Assembly: GCA_002293615.1 (NCBI GenBank)
Contig: DBDN01000038.1
Coordinates: 14,153 to 19,322 of the forward strand
Reading direction: 5' to 3'
From: Betaproteobacteria bacterium UBA931
GTDB lineage: Bacteria; Pseudomonadota; Gammaproteobacteria; Burkholderiales; Casimicrobiaceae
DNA: 5,170 nt
The translations under genes and the position numbers were made by a program. Below, one piece after another: positions 1 to 4,848 of the stretch (within the stretch, counting starts at the first letter, position 1; every line of letters begins with the position of its first letter). The notes under the pieces are model-generated. The model was not told where the DNA came from. It did no database searches and worked only from the letters and a program-made list of their open reading frames with translations.

Positions 1-205
1 GGCGTGAAACAGCCACCACCAGGCGCAGGTGTGACACGACCATTTCGCGGGCAGCCTCAAGATCCTGATGATCGCGCCAACGGCGGCCTAAGGTGATTTC
101 CTGTTCGGCGGTAAGTAGCGGAAAACGATTCACCGCCTGAATATACTGATCAAGTCCTTCTCCCGAAGAAACGGGTACGGGCAAAACCATTGCATCGTAA
201 GACAT
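1..205 (-). CDS. rpoH: RNA polymerase sigma factor RpoH (sigma-32), N-terminal part, cut by window edge
   Basis: This is the alternative sigma factor that directs RNA polymerase to heat-shock promoters for chaperones and proteases. Only the first 68 residues are in the window; the gene continues beyond position 1. Residues 18-48 (LDQYIQAVNRFPLLTAEQE and onward) match sigma region 1.2 of the RpoH family. Residues 49-68 (DLEAAREMVVSHLRLVVAVS) are the start of region 2.1, and the EAARE..VSHLRLVV wording is typical of RpoH. The start at 205 is chosen because AAAGGAGA lies about 10 bases upstream. An in-frame ATG at 226 would add seven residues, but the ribosome site would then fall inside the gene. 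The gene lies 199 bases downstream of the DUF423 gene and has its own upstream region with a CIRCE operator and promoter, so it is probably transcribed separately. Identification is confident even though the gene is partial. Confidence 0.93.
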   Translation of the reverse strand, partial: MSYDAMVLPVPVSSGEGLDQYIQAVNRFPLLTAEQEITLGRRWRDHQDLEAAREMVVSHLRLVVAVSR

Positions 206-278
206 GATAGACAAGTCTCCTTTCATTTTCGGCTTTTCATGTATTTGGATATGGCAATACAAGAAGCCAGCGGCACGT

Positions 279-308
279 ATTTTAGCGCTCTCGAACACCG
301 AGTGCTAA
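279..308 (-). promoter_or_regulatory. Putative rpoH promoter embedded in CIRCE
   Basis: On the minus strand, TTAGCA (303-308) and TAAAAT (279-284) are separated by 18 bases and resemble vegetative -35 and -10 boxes. The -35 box is the outer part of the first CIRCE half-site, and the -10 box begins in the last three bases of the second half-site. Transcription would start near 272, giving a leader of about 67 bases before the rpoH start codon. The -10 box is good (5 of 6) and the -35 box moderate. Other promoters further upstream, as known for rpoH in enterics, cannot be excluded. Confidence 0.55.
282..308 (-). promoter_or_regulatory. CIRCE operator (HrcA repressor site) upstream of rpoH
   Basis: On the minus strand the site reads TTAGCACTC, nine bases, GAGCGCTAA. 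The CIRCE consensus is TTAGCACTC-N9-GAGTGCTAA, so the first half is perfect, the second differs at one base, and the spacer is exact (17 of 18). CIRCE is the operator of HrcA, the repressor usually found at groESL and dnaK operons. Here it lies 77 bases upstream of the rpoH start and overlaps the best -35/-10 pair, which is where a repressor would block initiation. No hrcA or groE gene is in the window. Confidence 0.88.
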
Positions 309-404
309 CGAGATTGCAACACTCCTGCCGACATAGAAACGACGAGTAACAGAGATATTAATGACAAGAATCTGCTGATTTAAGCAGTTTTGGCAGGGGT
401 ACAG

Positions 405-773
405 TCAGCGCATTCTGGGGGCGAACGCGGCGAGCGCGATCAAAATCCAGCCAATGATCATCGAAGCGCCGCCGATGGGCGCCGCCATCGGGAAAAGCCG
501 AAGTTCCATGAATGTACGCCGGGCCAGATCACCGCAGAATAAACATAATCCAATAAAGATCAAAAAACCGCCGAGAAACAGGATGTGTTTTGGCGTCTTG
601 CCGCCAAGCAGCGCAGCGATGGCGAGCAGTGCGGGCGCGTGAACCAGTAAGATTTCCGAACAGGTTTTCAAGGTATCGGCATAATTGCCGTGCGCCGACA
701 TGGCCGCGAAAACTACACCCAAGGCGCCGGATACGCCCGCCATCAAGAGAAAAATACGTTCTGCAAGGGTCAT
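405..773 (-). CDS. DUF423 family inner-membrane protein (YgdD-like)
   Basis: This is a 122-residue integral membrane protein of the DUF423 family, which includes E. coli YgdD and has no established biochemical function. Four hydrophobic segments lie at roughly residues 7-26, 41-58, 63-81 and 94-118. Family landmarks are visible: an AHG motif at 27-29 (usual form GAFGAHGL), a conserved histidine at 45 in the second segment, and a C-terminal APIGG (98-102) followed by GW at 108-109 near the end of the last helix. The usual SGSLY-like stretch after the third helix reads CGDLA here. The length is normal for the family. The start has no strong ribosome site. It is the last gene of the four-gene cluster, 31 bases after the small basic protein gene, and may rely on translation or transcription from upstream. 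Family assignment is confident; function is unknown. Confidence 0.85.
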   Translation of the reverse strand: MTLAERIFLLMAGVSGALGVVFAAMSAHGNYADTLKTCSEILLVHAPALLAIAALLGGKTPKHILFLGGFLIFIGLCLFCGDLARRTFMELRLFPMAAPIGGASMIIGWILIALAAFAPRMR

Positions 774-804
774 TTGATGCGTCTTTTACAAGAGAAAAAT
801 AAAA

Positions 805-1092
805 TTATCGCCGATGCCATTTACGCCAGATACGCCATAGCATTAACGCAATGGTTGCTCCTTGACGCAGGCGGGTAACTTTGGCTTTGCCCAGTGTTGC
901 CGATAAGAAGCGGGCGGCGATACCGGTGGCTTCGCTGCGCTCTGACCGATCCAGACTTTGCGTGGGCATGACCATATCGCGGAGCGCCCGTAATGATAAA
1001 GCAATTTTCATGCGCTCTATTTCGGTTTTGGTTTGCAGCAACGCTTTGCGGTCTTCAAGCGGTATCTCAGGCATCGTTTTGCTTGCTTTCAT
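805..1092 (-). CDS. Small basic protein of unknown function in the YqjK position
   Basis: I do not recognise a named domain in these 95 residues. The N-terminal half (about 10-40) is a charged, probably helical stretch. Residues 66-95 are strongly basic with a short hydrophobic patch (about 79-87) and end in WRIWRKWHRR, which suggests peripheral or single-pass membrane association. It overlaps the end of the YqjE-like gene by 26 bases and has no clear ribosome site, so translational coupling is likely. In E. coli the yqjD-yqjE pair is followed by yqjK, which encodes a basic protein of about 100 residues; the position, size and arginine-rich C-terminus here are similar, but I cannot claim sequence homology. 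An internal in-frame ATG at 1074 (protein beginning MPEIPLEDRK) is an equally plausible start and would shrink the overlap to 8 bases. Confidence 0.68.
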   Translation of the reverse strand: MKASKTMPEIPLEDRKALLQTKTEIERMKIALSLRALRDMVMPTQSLDRSERSEATGIAARFLSATLGKAKVTRLRQGATIALMLWRIWRKWHRR

Positions 1093-1582
1093 TCAAGTTT
1101 TCAGATGACGGCGTATCGCTTTTTGGCGCCTGTGATTTTTGAGCGTTTTTTAACCACTGACGGTCTTTTTCAAATTCGGCGATAGAGGCGGCAAAAAGGC
1201 TGGATGATTGCCGTTTTGCCGCAAACAGGCGCCATAAGGCAAAGAGGCCAATAACTGCATAACCGCCGATTGCCCACCATAGGATTTGATCGCGTAGCGG
1301 GGTATGCCAATATGTTGCCAACAGCAAGACATTACCGGCAAGAAACGCCAAGCTGATAAAAAACAATGCCAGAATTGTCCAAGTCAGACGCTTTTGAATG
1401 TTTTTTTGCGCTTCCTGAAATTCCAGCTGAGCCAGCCCAAAGCGAGCGGCCAGTAACTCGGATGCCGCAGTTGTAAGGCGCAGCAATTCATCCCGAACAC
1501 CAGTTTGTACAGGCGATTGCGGAATTTGTACTTTTGATTCGGCAGCGTTTGTCGCGACCAGCGGCTCTTGCCGTTCAGGCAT
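1067..1582 (-). CDS. YqjE-like membrane protein, phage holin superfamily 3.6 (DUF1469-type)
   Basis: This is an inner-membrane protein of about 171 residues that matches the YqjE / Phage_holin_3_6 family. Despite the name, chromosomal members paired with DUF883 genes are not known to be lytic holins, and their function is unsettled. Counting from the preceding GTG as residue 1, residues 1-30 are a polar lead. Residues 32-66 form an amphipathic helix (LLRLTTAASELLAARFGLAQLEFQEA) typical of the family. Two transmembrane helices follow at about 68-92 and 101-121. The signature FAASIAEFEKDR lies at 131-142, and a polar tail ends the protein. Initiation is ambiguous: GTG at 1585 and ATG at 1582 are adjacent codons in the same frame, neither has a good ribosome site, and both lie within seven bases of the DUF883 stop, so coupling to that gene is likely. 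I chose the ATG. Confidence 0.85.
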   Translation of the reverse strand: MPERQEPLVATNAAESKVQIPQSPVQTGVRDELLRLTTAASELLAARFGLAQLEFQEAQKNIQKRLTWTILALFFISLAFLAGNVLLLATYWHTPLRDQILWWAIGGYAVIGLFALWRLFAAKRQSSSLFAASIAEFEKDRQWLKNAQKSQAPKSDTPSSENLNESKQNDA

Positions 1583-1586
1583 CACA

Positions 1587-1895
1587 TTAACGGCGAGGCG
1601 CCAATAATAATCCCAGAATCAGCCCGAAAGCTGCGCCGATACCGGCAGCCTGCCATGGGTGCGCATGCACATAATCATCGGTGACGCGGGCGCAGGCGCG
1701 GGTACGGTCAGCCAACTGGCTTTCCAAATCCTGCATACAGATTTTTGCTTTGGCCAATTTCTCTTCAACTTGATGACGCATAGCGCGGGCTTTTTCGCCG
1801 GTTTCCTGGGCGGCATCATTGAGCAGTTGCTCGGCCTCGCCGAGTACGGCGGTGAAATTATCGGCCAATTTTTCGGAAGGGAATGAACGGGACAT
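1587..1895 (-). CDS. DUF883 (YqjD/ElaB) C-tail-anchored membrane protein
   Basis: This 102-residue protein belongs to the DUF883 family (E. coli YqjD, ElaB, YgaM). Those E. coli proteins are tail-anchored in the inner membrane and associate with ribosomes in stationary phase; the same role here is inferred. Residues 7-72 form a long charged helix rich in Ala, Glu and Lys. The C-terminus carries the family hallmark VHAHPWQAAGIGAAFGLILG (76-95), followed by LLLAPRR, a glycine-rich single transmembrane helix with a basic end. The start is well supported by GGAGG five bases upstream (1901-1905). It is the first gene of the cluster, directly behind a good promoter, and is followed almost without a gap by the YqjE-like gene, the same order as E. 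coli yqjD-yqjE. Confidence 0.9.
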   Translation of the reverse strand: MSRSFPSEKLADNFTAVLGEAEQLLNDAAQETGEKARAMRHQVEEKLAKAKICMQDLESQLADRTRACARVTDDYVHAHPWQAAGIGAAFGLILGLLLAPRR

Positions 1896-1941
1896 GCAAG
1901 CCTCCGGTTAAATGTGAGTGTTATGTTAAAAAATAAGGGGC

Positions 1942-1959
1942 GAACTATGTTGATAGTTC
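1942..1959 (-). other. Hairpin at the 5' end of the cluster transcript
   Basis: GAACTAT and ATAGTTC form a perfect seven-base stem around a four-base loop. Given initiation near 1961, the hairpin would occupy almost the first 20 bases of the mRNA, ahead of an AT-rich stretch and the GGAGG ribosome site. It could protect the 5' end from decay or act as a second protein-binding dyad. It is AT-rich and is not followed by a usable U-run on the minus strand, so I do not call it a terminator for these genes. Confidence 0.4.
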
Positions 1960-1967
1960 TTTTATCT

Positions 1968-1995
1968 ATTATAGACAACTGATCGGTGTTGTCGA
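1968..1995 (-). promoter_or_regulatory. Vegetative-type promoter of the DUF883-YqjE-DUF423 cluster
   Basis: On the minus strand, TCGACA (1990-1995, five of six to TTGACA) and a perfect TATAAT (1968-1973) are separated by 16 bases. Initiation would fall near 1961, giving a leader of about 65 bases to the DUF883 start. No gene lies between this promoter and that start. It is the strongest promoter-like sequence I found in the window. Confidence 0.72.
1974..1993. promoter_or_regulatory. Candidate operator: perfect 6-base dyad between -35 and -10
   Basis: GACAAC (1974-1979) and GTTGTC (1988-1993) are perfect inverted copies separated by eight bases. The dyad fills the spacer of the cluster promoter and enters its -35 box, where a bound repressor would occlude RNA polymerase. 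I do not recognise the regulator. Six-base arms can arise by chance, so confidence rests mainly on placement. Confidence 0.4.
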
Positions 1996-2053
1996 GCAAA
2001 AAGGCATTATTTTTGATGAAACTCCGTAACGATAATAATCGGGTGCAGCGCGT

Positions 2054-3523
2054 TTATTGGGTTTGTGCGTAAACTGCCGCGTTGCCGTCAGCGATCCAAT
2101 TGACGATGGTGTCAATAGCGTCCTTACCGCGTCGGGCATTTTCGTGATTGATAATAACGGTCACCGCATAGTGCCTGCCCTGATTGTCTTCAACAAAACC
2201 TGACAGCGCACGGGCATTTTCAAGCAAGCCGCTTTTCATATGCACGCGCTGATATGAAGGCGAGTTCTTGAAGCGATTTTTTAAAGTGCCATCGATACCG
2301 GCAATGGGCAATGTATCGAGAAAAGCGTCGCGCCATGTATTTTTCTCAATGTATAAGAGCAATGCGTTGAGCCCGGAAGCGGTGAGCCGCGAGTCGCGTG
2401 ATAACCCTGAGCCGTTGTCGATAAAAAGGCCGGGCATGCTGATCTTTTTTTCCTGTAACCACTCGGCAACGGCTGTTCTCGCCGAGTTACGCGTATGAGG
2501 CGGCTTGTTTTGCTTTGCAGGCAAAGTGAGGAAAAGTTGTTGCGCCATCACGTTATTGGATTTTTTATTGATATCGGAAACAATCTCGGTAAAGGGTAAA
2601 GAATAAAAGGTAAGCCATGGCGTTGCCTGTTCCGGGACGATGACTTCTCTAATCCTCCCGGTAAAAAAGCCGCCGGCTTCCCGAAAGTAATGTATAAACA
2701 TGCCGTGCAGAAAAGTTGGTATATCGAGCAGCGAAGCATAATATTCGCGCATTCCGCAATATTTCGAAAAATTTCCGCGGAAAGTGACGAGCGCATCAGT
2801 TTGATTATTGCGGAGAATGAGGCGGGCGTTGCTCCACCAGTCGCCGCATTTTTTTGAGTTAAGCGTTGGTTTGGTTTCTATCGTGATTGTGGGTAACGGC
2901 GGTTCGATGAGGACTTCTGCTTTCTTTGCGTTTTTGTTTGCGGGGACGGAAACTTCAAAACGTATCGCCTTAAAACTGACCAGCATCGCATCCGGACCGA
3001 CGTTATAGGGCTTCAGCGGCTCGCGATCAAATGCTGCCGGATCGTGCGGTGGTAATGAAAAAAAACTGCGGTCAAAATGCAAATCACCGTTGATTTTTTG
3101 AAGGCCTGCGGCATTGAGCCCATGCATGAATGCTTGCCATTGCTCGATGGTAATTTTCGGATCGCCGTAGCCTTTAAGAATCACGTTACCATTAAATGCG
3201 CCTGGCTCGGTTTTAGAAAAAGTGCCGTCCAGATAGACCTCTGTCTTCCAGCGATAAGTTGTACCCAGCAAATCAAAAGCCGCTGCCGTTGTGACTAATT
3301 TCATCACTGATGCAGGATTCATCAGCTCATTTTCGCGATGTTGGAAAAGCGGTTTTTCAGCACGCACTTCCTGAATCACGACGCTAAGGGCGTTTTCGGG
3401 AATGCCCGCTTTATCCAACGCGCTTTGCCATGTTCCGGGCAGCGCGGCGATGGCAGGCAAGTTTGCGTACAAACTTACGACCATCGGCATGGTAGACAAA
3501 AAGAGTTTTTGATGAATTTTCAA
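2054..3523 (-). CDS. dacB: D-alanyl-D-alanine carboxypeptidase/endopeptidase (PBP4, peptidase S13)
   Basis: This periplasmic penicillin-binding protein removes the terminal D-Ala from peptidoglycan stem peptides and cleaves cross-links. Residues 1-26 look like a signal peptide: basic MKIHQK, hydrophobic core LFLSTMPMVVSLYA, and cleavage after AIA (24-26). The three S13 active-site motifs are present in order: SVMK with nucleophile Ser72 and Lys75, SNN at 322-324, and KSG at 430-432. The last is an accepted variant of the more usual KTG. The long interval between the first two motifs (about 250 residues) is typical of the PBP4 inserted domains; Cys226 and Cys256 in that interval could form a disulfide. 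The length of 489 residues is normal. The start is TTG: GGAG (3530-3533) lies six bases upstream, and the next ATG, at residue 12, would remove the basic end of the signal peptide. It follows rarD after 49 bases. Confidence 0.94.
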   Translation of the reverse strand: MKIHQKLFLSTMPMVVSLYANLPAIAALPGTWQSALDKAGIPENALSVVIQEVRAEKPLFQHRENELMNPASVMKLVTTAAAFDLLGTTYRWKTEVYLDGTFSKTEPGAFNGNVILKGYGDPKITIEQWQAFMHGLNAAGLQKINGDLHFDRSFFSLPPHDPAAFDREPLKPYNVGPDAMLVSFKAIRFEVSVPANKNAKKAEVLIEPPLPTITIETKPTLNSKKCGDWWSNARLILRNNQTDALVTFRGNFSKYCGMREYYASLLDIPTFLHGMFIHYFREAGGFFTGRIREVIVPEQATPWLTFYSLPFTEIVSDINKKSNNVMAQQLFLTLPAKQNKPPHTRNSARTAVAEWLQEKKISMPGLFIDNGSGLSRDSRLTASGLNALLLYIEKNTWRDAFLDTLPIAGIDGTLKNRFKNSPSYQRVHMKSGLLENARALSGFVEDNQGRHYAVTVIINHENARRGKDAIDTIVNWIADGNAAVYAQTQ

Positions 3524-3540
3524 AAGATTCTCCAGCGCGC

Positions 3541-3546
3541 ATTATA
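3541..3546 (-). promoter_or_regulatory. Possible dacB -10 box
   Basis: A perfect TATAAT on the minus strand lies in the short rarD-dacB gap. No acceptable -35 box is found 15-18 bases upstream. Initiation from it would place the ribosome site at the very 5' end of the mRNA, with a leader of only about ten bases. Co-transcription with rarD is a reasonable alternative. Confidence 0.3.
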
Positions 3547-3572
3547 GTGGTAAGCAGCTTGCTCATCGTATG

Positions 3573-4481
3573 TCATCGATTTTTTTCGGCAACCCATCTT
3601 CGTAAAGCGAGCCAGCTATCAACGCTGTAAATAATCAGCGCAACCCAGATGAAAGCGAAAGCGTACAAGCGCTCCCGATCAAGCGATTCACCAAAAAGAA
3701 ATACCGCTTGCAGCAAAACAAGCGTTGGCGCCAGATATTGCAAGAAGCCCAATGTGGCATAAGGCAGGCGACGTGCCGCCGCATTAAAGAAGATCAGCGG
3801 AACCAAAGTGACGGGACCGGCCATCACAAGCAATAGCGTTTGCGCATTTAGATTCGCCCAAAAAGCCCATTGCGTGGTTGGTCCCTTGGCAAAGCACAAT
3901 AACCAGATTAACGCGATGGGCACTATAAACCATGTCTCCACGACGAGGCCGGGCAAGGCGGCAACGGGCGCCTGCTTTCGAATCAGCCCGTAAATACCAA
4001 AAGTCAGCGCCAGTGAAAGCGCGACCCAAGGAAATTGTCCCAGTAGCCAGATCTGCTGGGCAACGCCAATGATGGCCAGCGCCACCGCCAGCCATTGCAA
4101 TCGCCGCAATCGCTCTTTGAGCAGCACGAGGCCAAGCAATACATTGACTAAAGGATTGATGTAATAACCCAGGCTGGCTTCCAGCATATGCTCGTTATTG
4201 ATTGCCCAAACGTAGATCGTCCAGTTCGCAGTGACCAAAAGGCCGCTGACCGCCAGAATCCCAAGACGTCCCGGATGCGCGCATAGTTCCTGCCACCAAC
4301 CGCGATGTTTCCAGATCAGTAACAGCAATGAGCCGAAGATCGCCGACCAGACAATACGCTGAACCGTCATCTCCAATGACGGAATGTTCTCCAGCAGCTT
4401 GAAATACAAGGGGAAAAATCCCCAGATGACATAGGCTAGCAAGCCGAGACCATAACCTTGTTGAAGATCGGAGCGGGGCAT
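3573..4481 (-). CDS. rarD: RarD-type permease, DMT superfamily (EamA domains)
   Basis: This is an inner-membrane protein of 302 residues closely matching the RarD family (drug/metabolite transporter superfamily), annotated elsewhere as chloramphenicol-sensitive protein; the true substrate is not firmly known. It has about ten hydrophobic helices arranged as two EamA repeats. Family wording is clear: GYGLGLLAYVIWGFFPLYFK near the N-terminus, NWTIYVWAINNEHMLEASLG, then YYINPLVNVLLGLVLLKERL at the end of the first half, and NAAARRLPYATLGFLQYLAP in the second half. The length is normal. I start at the ATG at 4481, because AAGGA lies six bases upstream. A TTG two codons earlier (4487) directly abuts that ribosome site and is unlikely. 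It is the most upstream intact gene, with dacB 49 bases downstream on the same strand. Confidence 0.93.
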   Translation of the reverse strand: MPRSDLQQGYGLGLLAYVIWGFFPLYFKLLENIPSLEMTVQRIVWSAIFGSLLLLIWKHRGWWQELCAHPGRLGILAVSGLLVTANWTIYVWAINNEHMLEASLGYYINPLVNVLLGLVLLKERLRRLQWLAVALAIIGVAQQIWLLGQFPWVALSLALTFGIYGLIRKQAPVAALPGLVVETWFIVPIALIWLLCFAKGPTTQWAFWANLNAQTLLLVMAGPVTLVPLIFFNAAARRLPYATLGFLQYLAPTLVLLQAVFLFGESLDRERLYAFAFIWVALIIYSVDSWLALRRWVAEKNR

Positions 4482-4516
4482 GAACAATCCTTGACTTTAT
4501 AATCAGCGTGTTTTTG

Positions 4517-4540
4517 GGTTTATCCGAAAATAGGTAAACC
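4517..4540. repeat. Bulged inverted repeat upstream of rarD
   Basis: On the plus strand, GGTTTA-T-CC (4517-4525) pairs with GG-TAAACC (4533-4540) around a seven-base AT-rich loop, giving eight base pairs with one bulged T. It lies about 36-59 bases upstream of the rarD start. No T-run follows on either strand, so it is not a standard terminator. An operator for rarD is possible but unproven. Confidence 0.35.
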
Positions 4541-4618
4541 GATAAATAGCGAAGATAACAGAGCGCAGTTTACTTTATCCGGTTGTTCAATAATTCATTA
4601 AATACTTCTGTTGAGGAT

Positions 4619-4755
4619 AATGGTTACCAAAATCGGCTCAGGAACGCTCGTTAATTTGAGCAACCTTTAATAGTGAGATAACCAGGAAATTATGTTCGGC
4701 TTTATAATGATTACAAATAAGCGGCAATGACCGATGGATGAAATGGTTGCCAAAA
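4619..4755. repeat. Imperfect direct repeat AATGGTT(A/G)CCAAAA, two copies
   Basis: Copies at 4619-4632 and 4742-4755 match at 13 of 14 bases and lie 123 bases apart in the same orientation. Each is preceded by GGAT a few bases upstream. No gene is enclosed. This could be a remnant of a small duplication, a pair of protein-binding sites, or chance in AT-rich sequence. Confidence 0.3.
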
Positions 4756-4848
4756 GCTTAGTTTAATAAGTATTTATATTTGATTGGAAGAGAAACGCTT
4801 TTAATTACTGCCGAGTGGTCAGATTGCAGGATGTTAGGCGTCATGTAA

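Larger units (their letters stand above)
4482..4761. other. AT-rich intergenic stretch upstream of rarD
   Basis: I see no gene here. The stretch is visibly richer in A and T than the genes to its left and contains many stop codons in all frames. It holds a bulged dyad (4517-4540), two copies of the octamer TTTATCCG, and one half of an imperfect direct repeat; each is listed separately. A TATAAA on the minus strand just upstream of the rarD ribosome site could be its -10 box, but no matching -35 box is visible. A TATAAT on the plus strand at 4703-4708 also lacks a good -35 box. Confidence 0.5.

Noticed and set aside
372..387. Hairpin CTGCT-N6-AGCAG after the DUF423 stop as a terminator
   Set aside because: The stem has only five pairs and no T-run on the minus strand; the TTTT lies on the plus-strand side, where there is no gene to terminate.
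454..1108. Plus-strand open frames opposite DUF423 and the small basic protein (454-642, 590-802, 690-878, 881-1108)
   Set aside because: They lie opposite genes with family motifs or operon context, have no ribosome sites, and show no domain-like sequence.
1067..1582. Phage holin and hence a prophage remnant
   Set aside because: The family name is misleading: YqjE-type proteins next to DUF883 genes are normal chromosomal genes, and no other phage gene or attachment site is present.
1659..1886. Plus-strand frame with a hydrophobic, glycine-rich product
   Set aside because: It is the reverse complement of DUF883; the Gly/Ala-rich look comes from the opposite strand.
1619..1999. Minus-strand open frame of 126 codons overlapping the DUF883 gene in another frame
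   Set aside because: It runs through the DUF883 promoter and leader and is out of frame with a well-supported gene that has GGAGG and clear family sequence.
2054..2056. Intrinsic terminator after dacB (about 1996-2053)
   Set aside because: I see only short AT-rich complementarities and no GC stem with a T-run on the minus strand.
3784..4095. Minus-strand 103-codon frame inside rarD
   Set aside because: It is an alternate frame of a strongly recognised permease and has no features of its own.
4482..4487. TTG at 4487 as the rarD start
   Set aside because: It abuts the AAGGA ribosome site with no spacing, whereas ATG at 4481 has a six-base spacing.
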